A program made the position numbers and the translations under genes. This document shows, piece by piece, positions 1 to 7,133 of a stretch of DNA of 64,000 nucleotides. Source of the DNA: Pseudomonas sp. DTU12.3 (lineage in GTDB: Bacteria; Pseudomonadota; Gammaproteobacteria; Pseudomonadales; Pseudomonadaceae). Where the stretch lies: NCBI RefSeq assembly GCF_004124275.1, contig NZ_CP027218.1, positions 5,713,001-5,777,000 on the forward strand, read 5' to 3'. The notes under the pieces were generated by a model. It saw only the letters and a program-made list of their open reading frames with translations. It made no database searches and was not told where the DNA came from. How positions within the stretch are numbered: position 1 is the first letter of the stretch; each line of letters begins with the position of its first letter.

Positions 1-491
1 TCGCAGATCACGCCGCTCGGCTCGAAACCGGCCATGCGCGCGAGATCGCAAGCGGCTTCGGTGTGGCCCGCGCGAGCAAGGGTGCCGCCGGCCTGCGCCA
101 TCAGCGGGAAGATATGGCCCGGGCTGACGATGTCTTCAGCCTTGGCATCCTTGGCAGCAGCCGCTTGCACGGTGCGCGCACGGTCAGCGGCGGAGATGCC
201 GGTGGTCACGCCTTCGGCAGCTTCGATCGAGACGGTGAACTTGGTGCCGAAGCCGGAACCGTTGCGCGGTGCCATCAGTGGCAACTTCAGAGTTTCGCAG
301 CGCTCGCGGCTCATCGGCATGCAGATCAGGCCACGGGCGTGCTTGGCCATGAAGTTGATGTGTTCGGCCTTGCAGCATTCGGCGGCCATGATCAGGTCGC
401 CTTCGTTCTCGCGGTCTTCGTCATCCATGAGGATGACCATCTTGCCTTGGCGGATGTCTTCAACCAGTTCTTCGATGCTATTGAGCGCCAC
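1..491 (-). CDS. ribB: 3,4-dihydroxy-2-butanone-4-phosphate synthase (RibB or RibBA), 3' part missing
   Basis: This enzyme converts ribulose 5-phosphate to the four-carbon precursor of riboflavin. Only about 163 N-terminal residues lie in the window; the gene runs off the left edge. I place the start at a GTG (489-491) because a strong AAGGGGGG Shine-Dalgarno sequence precedes it and the protein then begins with the family's usual N-terminus. The acidic metal-binding loop DDEDRENEGD lies near residue 23. The SPGHIFPL segment and the RAGHTEAACDLARMAG segment are both visible. Whether a GTP cyclohydrolase II domain is fused downstream (RibBA, usual in Pseudomonas) cannot be seen. It follows ribE after a 31-bp gap, so cotranscription with ribD and ribE is likely. 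Confidence 0.95.
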   Translation of the reverse strand, partial: MALNSIEELVEDIRQGKMVILMDDEDRENEGDLIMAAECCKAEHINFMAKHARGLICMPMSRERCETLKLPLMAPRNGSGFGTKFTVSIEAAEGVTTGISAADRARTVQAAAAKDAKAEDIVSPGHIFPLMAQAGGTLARAGHTEAACDLARMAGFEPSGVIC

Positions 492-522
492 AAGGCACCC
501 CCCTTCTTTCGAATTTAGAGCT

Positions 523-1188
523 TCAGGATTTGAGGTAGCCGTTTTGGGCCAGAAAGCTTTCGGTGATCGTGCCGCCGGACGCCGACTCTGCAGCCTTGTC
601 ACCCAAGAGCAGACGCTCCAGATAACGCGCCAGCAAGTCGACTTCCAGGTTCACCCGGCGACCTGGCGTGTACGACGCCATGATGGTTTCGCTCAGGGTG
701 TGCGGAATGATCGTCAGCATGAATTCAGCGCCATCGACTGCGTTCACGGTCAGGCTGGTGCCGTCGACAGTGATCGAACCTTTATGGGCGATGTACTTGG
801 CCAGCTCTTTCGGCGCGCGGATGCGAAATTCCACGGCGCGGGCATTGTCGCTGCGCGAAACGATTTCGCCGACACCGTCGACGTGGCCGCTGACCAGATG
901 CCCACCGAGACGGGTGGTCGGGGTCAGGGCTTTTTCCAGATTGACCGGGCTGCCGCTTTTCAGGTCGTTCATGGCGGTGCAGTCGAGAGTTTCGCGGCTG
1001 ACGTCAGCCGCGAAACCGTCGCCCGGCAGTTCGACGGCGGTCAGGCAGACGCCGTTGACCGCGATGCTGTCGCCGAGTTTGACGTCGCTCAGGTCGAGCT
1101 TGCCGGTTGCGACGTGTACCCGCACATCACCGCCCTTTGGGGTCAGTGCGCGGATACTGCCGATGGATTCGATGATGCCGGTAAACAT
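523..1188 (-). CDS. ribE: Riboflavin synthase alpha subunit
   Basis: Riboflavin synthase dismutates two 6,7-dimethyl-8-ribityllumazine molecules into riboflavin and the pyrimidine precursor; it is cytosolic and usually a homotrimer. The 221-residue product starts with the hallmark MFTGIIESIG. It has two lumazine-binding repeats, the second starting near GHLVSGHVDGVG at about residue 97. Length fits the family. It lies between ribD (47 bp upstream) and ribB (31 bp downstream) in one direction, so the three form a riboflavin cluster. The symbol ribC is also used for this enzyme in Pseudomonas. Confidence 0.96.
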   Translation of the reverse strand: MFTGIIESIGSIRALTPKGGDVRVHVATGKLDLSDVKLGDSIAVNGVCLTAVELPGDGFAADVSRETLDCTAMNDLKSGSPVNLEKALTPTTRLGGHLVSGHVDGVGEIVSRSDNARAVEFRIRAPKELAKYIAHKGSITVDGTSLTVNAVDGAEFMLTIIPHTLSETIMASYTPGRRVNLEVDLLARYLERLLLGDKAAESASGGTITESFLAQNGYLKS

Positions 1189-1235
1189 GGGGTTCTCCTT
1201 GAGAACTAGGCCAGCGCTAACGCGATGGCCGGGAA

Positions 1236-2369
1236 TTATACGCTCGCCGAAAGGACAGGGATTGCAGTGACTCGCCAGTCATCGCCAATGGCGCGAATTT
1301 CAGTGATTTTCAGCTCGGGAGCATCCTTCATATGGGCCAGCGGCCAGTCCAGCAATGGACGCGCCGTGGAACCGAGAAACTTGCCGGCGATGAAGATTAC
1401 GAACTCATCGACCAGACCGAGCTGAGCGAAGGCACCGGCCAGACGCGGGCCAGCCTCGACTAGCACCTCGTTGACGCCGCGATTGGCCAGTTCGATCAAC
1501 AATTGACGCAGATCGACCTGACCGTCATCACCCGGCACGATCAGGCACTCCGGCCCGTGGGCGTATTGCTCTTCGATCGCCAAACACGTGGCAACCAGCG
1601 CCGGGCCGGCCTTGAAGAACGGTGCCTCCAGCGGCACGCGCAGACGCCCGTCGATCAGCACGCGCAGCGGCGGCCGGCTCATGGCCAGCGTGGTTTGCTC
1701 GCTATCCAGCCCCAACTCGTCAGCACGCACAGTCAAGCGCGCGCCATCGGCCAGCACCGTGTCGGCGCCGGTCAGCACTACGCTGGCCTGCGCACGCAAA
1801 CGCTGAACCGCCGAGCGTGCGGCCGGGCCGGTGATCCATTGGCTCTCGCCGTTTTCCATCGCCGTACGACCGTCGAGGCTCATGGCCAACTTGACCCGCA
1901 CAAACGGCAAACCGTGTTCCATGCGTTTCAGAAAACCTTGATTGAGCTGGCGCGCCTGCGCTTCGAGCACGCCGCTTTCAGTGGCGATGCCGGCATCGGC
2001 GAGGCGCTGCAAACCACGTCCGGCAACTTGCGGATTCGGATCACGCATCGCTGCCACCACACGACTGACGCCGGCATTCACCAGCGCATCGGCGCACGGC
2101 GGCGTGCGGCCATGGTGGCTGCACGGTTCGAGGGTCACGTAAGCGGTGGCGCCACGGGCCAGCTCACCGGCGGCGCGCAGGGCGTGGACTTCGGCGTGCG
2201 GTTCGCCGGCGCGCTCATGCCAGCCTTCGCCGACAATCTGCCCAGCACGCACCACCACGCAACCCACCCGGGGATTGGGGTGCGTGGTGTAGTGACCTTT
2301 GCGCGCCAGTTCCAGCGCACGCGCCATGAAATGAGCGTCGAGGATGGCCTGCTCGGCGGTGGTGGTCAT
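1236..2369 (-). CDS. ribD: Bifunctional pyrimidine deaminase/reductase RibD
   Basis: RibD carries out the second and third steps of riboflavin synthesis: deamination of the GTP-derived pyrimidine, then NADPH-dependent reduction of its ribosyl side chain. The 377-residue protein has an N-terminal CMP/dCMP-type deaminase domain with the zinc motif HAEVHAL and PCSHHGRTPPC (residues 58-93 region). A C-terminal reductase domain (about 150-370) contains the KLAMSLDGRTA motif. The ATG overlaps the nrdR stop by 4 bp (ATGA), which indicates translational coupling. This nrdR-ribD-ribE-ribB order is standard in gammaproteobacteria. Confidence 0.96.
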   Translation of the reverse strand: MTTTAEQAILDAHFMARALELARKGHYTTHPNPRVGCVVVRAGQIVGEGWHERAGEPHAEVHALRAAGELARGATAYVTLEPCSHHGRTPPCADALVNAGVSRVVAAMRDPNPQVAGRGLQRLADAGIATESGVLEAQARQLNQGFLKRMEHGLPFVRVKLAMSLDGRTAMENGESQWITGPAARSAVQRLRAQASVVLTGADTVLADGARLTVRADELGLDSEQTTLAMSRPPLRVLIDGRLRVPLEAPFFKAGPALVATCLAIEEQYAHGPECLIVPGDDGQVDLRQLLIELANRGVNEVLVEAGPRLAGAFAQLGLVDEFVIFIAGKFLGSTARPLLDWPLAHMKDAPELKITEIRAIGDDWRVTAIPVLSASV

Positions 2370-2830
2370 TCTTTCACCGGTTCGCGGGCGAGGCGGTCGA
2401 TTTCTTCGCGAAATTCATTGAGATCCTGGAAGCGCTTGTACACCGAAGCGAAGCGGATGTAGGCGACTTCATCAAGCTTCTGCAATTCGGCCATGACCAG
2501 TTCGCCGACCACGAGGGATTTGACCTCGCGCTCGCCGGTGGCGCGCAGCTTGTGCTTGATGTGAACCAGAGAGGATTCGAGGCGCTCGACGCTCACCGGA
2601 CGTTTCTCCAGGGCGCGTTGCATGCCGGCGCGGAGTTTTTCTTCGTCGAACGGTTGGCGGCTGCCGTCGGTTTTGATCAGGCGCGGCAACACCAGTTCGG
2701 CCGTCTCGAACGTCGTGAAACGCTCGCCGCAGGCCAGGCATTCACGCCGGCGGCGCACCTGTTCGCCCTCGGCGACCAGACGCGAGTCGATGACCTTGGT
2801 GTCGTTGGCACCGCAGAAGGGACAGTGCAT
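2366..2830 (-). CDS. nrdR: Transcriptional repressor NrdR
   Basis: NrdR is a zinc- and nucleotide-binding repressor of ribonucleotide reductase genes. I place the start at the internal ATG (2828-2830), which gives a 154-residue protein, the family length. The open frame extends 19 codons further upstream, but that extension does not look like the family. The zinc ribbon uses C3, C6, C31 and C34. The basic segment RRRRECLACGERFTTFE is at 26-42, followed by an ATP-cone domain (about 49-139). It is the first gene of the nrdR-ribD-ribE-ribB cluster and overlaps ribD by 4 bp. Confidence 0.95.
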   Translation of the reverse strand: MHCPFCGANDTKVIDSRLVAEGEQVRRRRECLACGERFTTFETAELVLPRLIKTDGSRQPFDEEKLRAGMQRALEKRPVSVERLESSLVHIKHKLRATGEREVKSLVVGELVMAELQKLDEVAYIRFASVYKRFQDLNEFREEIDRLAREPVKE

Positions 2831-2859
2831 GGTGGCTGGCAACAAAAAAAGGGAGGGCC

Positions 2860-2887
2860 ATGGTAGCGCATCCCGGTGGCAAGACAA
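2860..2887 (-). promoter_or_regulatory. Candidate sigma-70 promoter for nrdR-ribD
   Basis: Read on the minus strand, TTGTCT (2882-2887) and TACCAT (2860-2865) are separated by 16 bp. This would start transcription near 2853, about 23 nt before the nrdR ATG. The hexamers are only moderate matches and the call rests on sequence alone. Confidence 0.3.
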
Positions 2888-2958
2888 GCCATAGGGTTTG
2901 CGGTATACAGAACGGCATGATCGTTTGATCCATGGATTTCATTTTGCTGGAGCATCCA

Positions 2959-3423
2959 ATGCCGTTACGTCCGCTCGTTTTGCTCAGTCTTTTCAGCCTG
3001 CTGGTGGCCTGTGGCAGCGATGCACCCAAGCCCCAGCCGCCAACGCCTGGCCCTGCACCGCAACAGGCGCAGAAAAAAGCCAAGGAAGCCGCCGATCTCG
3101 GCCCGCTGCCGGCTTATCAGCGCGAACTGAGCGGCACCCTGCAAGGCGTGCCGGCCGGTGCCGAAGTTGAACTGGCGTTGCTGGTAATCGATGAAAAGGA
3201 TCGCCCACAACAATTGCTCGCCAGTTCCAGCCTGATCGGCAACAACCAGATCCTGCCGTTCCGCCTGCGCTTCAACCCGGACGCCTTCCCGGCCGGAGCA
3301 CGGGTTGAATTGCGTGGCCGCGCCAGCCAGTCCGGCCAGTTGATCCTGCATCTGCCGTCGCAAACCATCACCCAGCCGACCACTCAGGCGTTGGGCCAGC
3401 TGCAATTTGTCAAAGCACCATGA
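2959..3423 (+). CDS. YscW/YbaY-family lipoprotein
   Basis: The start is the ATG at 2959, because it gives a clean lipoprotein signal: a positively charged start, a leucine-rich core, then the lipobox LVAC with the lipidated cysteine near residue 18. After a Pro/Gln/Lys-rich linker, about 100 residues form a small beta-rich domain (GTLQGVPAGAEVELALLVID onwards). This resembles the YscW/YbaY family, named from type III secretion pilotins but widespread in bacteria without such systems. No secretion genes are nearby, so a general envelope role is more likely. Its stop overlaps the next gene's ATG by 4 bp. Function unknown. Confidence 0.85.
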   Translation: MPLRPLVLLSLFSLLVACGSDAPKPQPPTPGPAPQQAQKKAKEAADLGPLPAYQRELSGTLQGVPAGAEVELALLVIDEKDRPQQLLASSSLIGNNQILPFRLRFNPDAFPAGARVELRGRASQSGQLILHLPSQTITQPTTQALGQLQFVKAP

Positions 3424-4073
3424 ATGCACCGCACGACCTGCAACAGGCGTTAGGTGAATTGCTCGGCGACGCCAGACTCAAGGTCTGTGCGTTGCCAGAC
3501 ACTGATTTGCAGCTGTGGCTGATTGATGGCGACAACATGGGTCGCGAATTCAGCCAGGAAGAAATTCAGCGAATCCTGCACGAACCACCCTATTGGGGTT
3601 TCTGCTGGGCCAGTGGTCTGGCGGTGGCCCGCTATCTGGCGGAGTTCCCCGAGTGGGTGCGCGGCAAGCGCGTGCTGGATTTCGGTGCCGGTTCCGGGAT
3701 TGCCGGGATCGCGGCGATGAAAGCCGGGGCGCTGGAGGTGGTGGCGTGCGATCTTGATCCGCTGGCGATTGCCGCGTGCCGGGCGAATGCCGAGCTGAAT
3801 GATGTGCAGATGAACTACTCGACGGATTTCTTTGCCGAGGCCGATCGGTTCGATCTGATTCTGGTGGCGGACGTGTTGTACGACCGGGCGAACCTGCCGT
3901 TGCTCGATGCGTTTTTAAGCCGTGGCCGCGAGGCGTTGGTGGCGGATTCGCGGGTTCGGGATTTTCGGCATCCGTTGTATCAGCGCATTGAAATGCTTGA
4001 GGCGATGACCTTGCCGGATCTGGCGGAGCCTGAGGAATTTCGGCATGTCAGCCTTTACCATGCGCGGCGTTAG
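3420..4073 (+). CDS. Class I SAM-dependent methyltransferase (ETFB-KMT/PrmA-like)
   Basis: The 217-residue protein has a seven-beta-strand methyltransferase core. Motif I, VLDFGAGSGIAG, is near residue 82, and an acidic residue ending strand 2 (VVACDLDP) follows. The LILVADVLYD motif is typical of the family that includes electron-transfer-flavoprotein lysine methyltransferase and protein N-methyltransferases. The segment PPYWGFCWASGLAVARYL upstream of motif I also fits that family. The substrate is probably a protein lysine but cannot be read from sequence. Its ATG overlaps the stop of the lipoprotein gene (ATGA), so the two are translated as a pair. Confidence 0.85.
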   Translation: MNAPHDLQQALGELLGDARLKVCALPDTDLQLWLIDGDNMGREFSQEEIQRILHEPPYWGFCWASGLAVARYLAEFPEWVRGKRVLDFGAGSGIAGIAAMKAGALEVVACDLDPLAIAACRANAELNDVQMNYSTDFFAEADRFDLILVADVLYDRANLPLLDAFLSRGREALVADSRVRDFRHPLYQRIEMLEAMTLPDLAEPEEFRHVSLYHARR

Positions 4074-4080
4074 TTAAGAG

Positions 4081-4147
4081 CTTCGCGAGCAGGCTCGCTC
4101 CCACAGGGGAACGCATTCCAAATGTGGGAGCGGGCTTGCTCGCGAAG
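4081..4147. repeat. REPIN, family A (inverted pair of REP sequences)
   Basis: Two inverted copies of the REP core TTCGCGAGCARGCYCGCTCC face each other across a short spacer (GGGGAACGCATTCCAAA). The element occupies the gap between the methyltransferase and thioredoxin genes. The same core recurs near 8.96, 12.44, 16.89, 19.24, 25.55 and 28.84 kb. Confidence 0.9.
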
Positions 4148-4235
4148 GCGTCCTGCCAGACAACACATCTCTGCCTTCCGGCCACCCCCCGCCAAGCCGT
4201 ATAGTTGCCCCATCCACGCTTTGACGAGATCCCCC

Positions 4236-5108
4236 ATGAGTGAGCAAACGCCGTACATCTTCGACGCCACGACTGCCGATTTCGACCAGTCGGTGATCGA
4301 GGCTTCTTTCAGCAAACCGGTGCTGGTGGATTTCTGGGCCGAATGGTGTGCGCCGTGCAAGGCGTTGATGCCGATGCTGCAAACCATTGCCGAGAGCTAT
4401 CAAGGCGAGCTGCTGCTGGCCAAGGTCAACTGTGACATCGAGCAGGACATCGTCGCCCGTTTCGGCATTCGCAGCCTGCCGACCGTGGTGCTGTTTAAGG
4501 ACGGCCAACCGGTCGATGGCTTTGCCGGTGCGCAACCGGAATCCGCCGTCCGTGCGCTGCTCGAACCGCACGTGCAAATGCCGCCGCCGGCTGCGGCCGA
4601 TCCGTTCGAGCAGGCTCAGGCCTTGTTCGATGACGGGCGTTACGCCGATGCCGAAGCAGCGCTGGTGGTGATGCTCAATGAAGACAACACCAACGCCAAG
4701 GCGCTGATCCTTTATGCCCGCTGCCTGACCGAGCGTGGCGAGCTGGACGAAGCGCAAACGGTGCTCGATGCGGTCAAGAGCGACGAGCACAAGGCTGCGC
4801 TGGCCGGGGCCAAGGCGCAGATCAAATTCCTCGGTCTGGCGCGTGATCTGCCGGATGCGGCTGACTTGAAAGCGCGCCTGGCAAAAGATCCGCAGGACGA
4901 TGAGGCGGTGTATCAACTGGCGATCCAGCAGCTCGCTCGCCAGCAGTACGAGGCGGCGCTGGAGGCATTGCTCAAGCTGTTTATCCGCAATCGCGGTTAT
5001 GCCGAGGGCTTGCCGCACAAGACCTTGCTGCAGGTGTTTGAGTTGTTGGGCAACGATCATCCGCTGGTGACGGTGTACCGCCGCAAGATGTTTGCTGCGC
5101 TTTATTAA
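4236..5108 (+). CDS. YbbN-type thioredoxin with tetratricopeptide region
   Basis: The 290-residue protein has an N-terminal thioredoxin domain (about 1-110) with the active-site motif WCAPC near residues 35-39. A helical TPR-like C-terminal half (about 120-290) follows, the architecture of E. coli YbbN/CnoX. YbbN proteins act as chaperone-like holdases linked to the GroEL/DnaK systems. A full CXXC remains here, so redox activity is plausible; E. coli YbbN has lost the second cysteine. The ATG at 4236 is chosen because the protein then begins just before the thioredoxin fold; the longer open frame reads through the REP element. It is monocistronic, flanked by REPINs on both sides. Confidence 0.92.
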   Translation: MSEQTPYIFDATTADFDQSVIEASFSKPVLVDFWAEWCAPCKALMPMLQTIAESYQGELLLAKVNCDIEQDIVARFGIRSLPTVVLFKDGQPVDGFAGAQPESAVRALLEPHVQMPPPAAADPFEQAQALFDDGRYADAEAALVVMLNEDNTNAKALILYARCLTERGELDEAQTVLDAVKSDEHKAALAGAKAQIKFLGLARDLPDAADLKARLAKDPQDDEAVYQLAIQQLARQQYEAALEALLKLFIRNRGYAEGLPHKTLLQVFELLGNDHPLVTVYRRKMFAALY

Positions 5109-5116
5109 GATCAACA

Positions 5117-5187
5117 GATCGCAGCCTGCGGCAGCTCCTACATGGGGATCGTATGCACCCTTGTAGGAGCTGCCGCAGGCTGCGATC
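5117..5187. repeat. REPIN, family B
   Basis: The inverted arms are GATCGCAGCCTGCGGCAGCT and its complement, facing each other across about 25 bp. This is a different core from family A. It sits between the convergent thioredoxin gene and the small unknown gene, where it could also act as a bidirectional transcription end. Further family B copies are at 6310, 23431 and, in variant form, 32001. Confidence 0.9.
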
Positions 5188-5196
5188 TTTCGCGGT

Positions 5197-5556
5197 TCAC
5201 TCGATCCAGCTGTAGAGCGGCGTATCCCCGCCGCTCACCACTTTCACCTCCGAGCTATGGCGCAAACGCACCAGCAAGCGCTTGCCCGCCGCCGCACTGC
5301 CGGTCAATCCTTCAAGTTGTTCCAGCAGATCCGGCCCGCTGAGCTGCCCGGCCTTGCGCAACAGATCCTTGGCCACCTGCCACAGCGCATCGTCCTGATT
5401 CAACGGTTTCGCCGCTGGCGCCGACGCCGCTGCTTCGGGCTGGCCGATTGGCGCCTGCGTATTCAGCGCCGAACCGAGCCTGGCCCAATCACTGTCATCC
5501 AGTTCAACAGTCAAATCCACCGGCACGTCGCCGACGGTTCCACGTATCCGCAACAT
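5197..5556 (-). CDS. Conserved hypothetical protein (119 aa)
   Basis: I do not recognise a named domain. The protein starts with a beta-rich stretch (MLRIRGTVGDVPVDLTVELD), followed by an acidic DDSDWARLG segment. An Ala/Pro-rich linker near 38-50 leads to a helical and beta C-terminal part (WQVAKDLLRKAGQLSG...LEGLTG...LLVRLRHSSEVKVVSG). There is no signal peptide or membrane segment, so it is probably cytosolic. The frame has normal codon use for its neighbours and good spacing, and gene order with ybbN matches my memory of PAO1 (PA4061-PA4062). That supports a real gene. Confidence 0.75.
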   Translation of the reverse strand: MLRIRGTVGDVPVDLTVELDDSDWARLGSALNTQAPIGQPEAAASAPAAKPLNQDDALWQVAKDLLRKAGQLSGPDLLEQLEGLTGSAAAGKRLLVRLRHSSEVKVVSGGDTPLYSWIE

Positions 5557-5642
5557 TGCGTTCGCTCCTGCACATTTCTGACCTGCATGCTCCCACGGGA
5601 CTTGTGCAACGCCAAGCGCACGGGCAAACTCTGCGGACTTTC

Positions 5643-5660
5643 GTTATAAGATTACATAAC
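5643..5660 (+). promoter_or_regulatory. Candidate Zur operator upstream of the DUF2796 operon
   Basis: The sequence GTTATAAGATTACATAAC is an imperfect inverted repeat: GTTATA with CATAAC, the complement of GTTATG. The half-sites match Zur half-sites, but the spacer is longer than in the usual GTTATAnTATAAC form. It lies 31 bp before the start of the first gene. The link to zinc rests on this resemblance and on the known zinc control of the PAO1 counterpart. Confidence 0.4.
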
Positions 5661-5691
5661 AAACTCTTCACTTTACTTCCCGGAGACCACC

Positions 5692-6285
5692 ATGCGTCGT
5701 CTGCTGCTCGCTTTGCCGTTTGCCCTGTTGCCGCTGGCCATCGCCCACGCTGCCGATGAGCACGATCACGACCATGAACACGGCAGCCTCGGCGCGCATG
5801 AACACGGCGTCGGTCGCCTGAATGCGGCGCTGGATGGCCAGACCCTGGAGCTGGAGCTGGAAAGCCCGGCGATGAACCTGGTCGGCTTCGAACACCTCGC
5901 CACCAGCGATGCCGACAAGGCCAAGGTCGCCGCCGCTCGTGCGCAACTGGAAAACCCGCTGGCCCTGTTCAGCCTGCCAGCGGCCGCCGGTTGCAAAGTC
6001 GCAAGCCAGGAACTGCAAAGCCCGCTGTTCGGCGACAAGCCGGACGCCGAGGATCACGACGACGATGAAGCGGACAAGGATGGTCACGAGCATCACCACG
6101 ACCACAGCGAAATCCACGCGCACTATCAATTCACCTGCGCCACACCGGGTGCACTGAAGACCCTGGATCTGGCGAACATCTTCAATACCTTCCCGGCGAC
6201 GCAGAAAATTCAGGTACAACTGATCAGCGCGAACGGCCAGCAAGGCACCGAAGTGACGGCCAAGGCTGCCTCGCTGAAATTCTGA
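5692..6285 (+). CDS. DUF2796 zinc-responsive periplasmic protein
   Basis: The 197-residue protein has a signal peptide ending near AHA (residue 20). A histidine/aspartate cluster follows immediately (HDHDHEHG...HEHG), and a second His/Asp-rich stretch is near 120-140 (DHDDDEADKDGHEHHHDH). These look like metal-binding loops in an otherwise beta-rich DUF2796 domain; two cysteines lie near residues 100 and 145. The gene heads an operon with an ABC ATPase, a permease and a DUF3299 protein. This is the same order as PAO1 PA4063-4066, which is repressed by zinc. It is probably a periplasmic metal-binding protein, but the direction of metal flow is not known from sequence. Confidence 0.88.
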   Translation: MRRLLLALPFALLPLAIAHAADEHDHDHEHGSLGAHEHGVGRLNAALDGQTLELELESPAMNLVGFEHLATSDADKAKVAAARAQLENPLALFSLPAAAGCKVASQELQSPLFGDKPDAEDHDDDEADKDGHEHHHDHSEIHAHYQFTCATPGALKTLDLANIFNTFPATQKIQVQLISANGQQGTEVTAKAASLKF

Positions 6286-6309
6286 TCACACCGAAACACC
6301 GTAATCCAA

Positions 6310-6391
6310 TGTAGTAGCTGCCGCAGGCTGCGATCTTTTGATCTTGCTTTCAAAAAAGATCAAAAGATCGCAGCCTGCGGCAGCTCCTACA
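6310..6391. repeat. REPIN, family B, inside an operon
   Basis: Inverted arms (GCCGCAGGCTGCGATC and its complement) face each other across an A/T-rich centre containing a second palindrome, GATCTTG...AAGATC. The left outer end reads GTAGTAGCTG rather than GTAGGAGCTG, a one-base decay. The element lies between the DUF2796 gene and the ABC ATPase gene, so it would form a hairpin in the operon mRNA. Confidence 0.88.
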
Positions 6392-6421
6392 GGGGCTATG
6401 AAAACTCATGAAACTGGTGTC

Positions 6422-7132
6422 ATGACCCAAGCACTCATCGAACTGTCCGACCTGGGCTTCAACTGGCCCGGTCACCCGCCGCTGCTGGACATCCCGACGT
6501 TTCGTCTGGAAGCCGGCGAAACCCTGTTCCTCAAAGGCCCCAGCGGCAGCGGCAAGACCACCCTGCTCGGCCTGCTCGGCGGTGTGCAGAAACCCGGTCG
6601 CGGCAGCATTCGTCTGCTGGGCCAGGAGCTGACCGAACTCTCCGCCGGCGCCCGCGACACCTTTCGCGTCGATCACACCGGCTACATTTTCCAGCAGTTC
6701 AACCTGCTGCCGTTTCTCTCGGTGCGCGAGAACGTCGAGCTGCCGTGTCACTTTTCCAAGCTGCGCGCGCAACGGGCGAAACAGCGTCACGGCAGTGTCG
6801 ACCAGGCCGCCGCCACCCTGCTCGCACACTTGGGTTTGAAGGATGAAAGCATCCTCAGTCGTCGCGCCGATTCGCTGTCGATTGGTCAGCAGCAACGGGT
6901 CGCCGCCGCGCGCGCGTTGATCGGTCAGCCAGAGTTGGTGATCGCTGACGAACCCACTTCGGCACTGGATTACGACGCCCGGGAAAACTTCATTCGCCTG
7001 CTGTTCGCCGAATGCCGCGAGGCCGGCTCCAGTCTGCTGTTCGTCAGCCACGACCAGAGTCTGGCGCCGCTGTTTGACCGTCATCTGTCCCTGGCCGAAC
7101 TCAATCGCGCCGCTACGTCTGCCGAGGTCTGA
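6422..7132 (+). CDS. ABC transporter ATP-binding protein (MacB/LolD-like)
   Basis: The protein is about 236 residues with Walker A GPSGSGKTT near residue 39, signature LSIGQQQRVAAAR and Walker B LVIADEPTSALD. A conserved switch histidine (SHDQ) follows. These place it in the MacB/LolD/FtsE subfamily that pairs with FtsX-type permeases. I choose the ATG at 6422; an in-frame ATG at 6398 is an alternative. Its stop lies 1 bp before the permease ATG. With the DUF2796 protein it probably serves a zinc-responsive envelope process; substrate unknown. Confidence 0.92.
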   Translation: MTQALIELSDLGFNWPGHPPLLDIPTFRLEAGETLFLKGPSGSGKTTLLGLLGGVQKPGRGSIRLLGQELTELSAGARDTFRVDHTGYIFQQFNLLPFLSVRENVELPCHFSKLRAQRAKQRHGSVDQAAATLLAHLGLKDESILSRRADSLSIGQQQRVAAARALIGQPELVIADEPTSALDYDARENFIRLLFAECREAGSSLLFVSHDQSLAPLFDRHLSLAELNRAATSAEV

Positions 7133-7133
7133 G

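Noticed and set aside
492..522. FMN riboswitch before ribB.
   Set aside because: Only 31 bp separate ribE and ribB, too short for the RFN element.
2831..2887. Longer NrdR starting at 2887.
   Set aside because: The extra 19 residues are unlike the family, whose zinc ribbon starts right at the Met at 2830.
2959..3423. Type III secretion pilotin.
   Set aside because: The YscW-like domain is also found in ordinary lipoproteins and no secretion genes are nearby.
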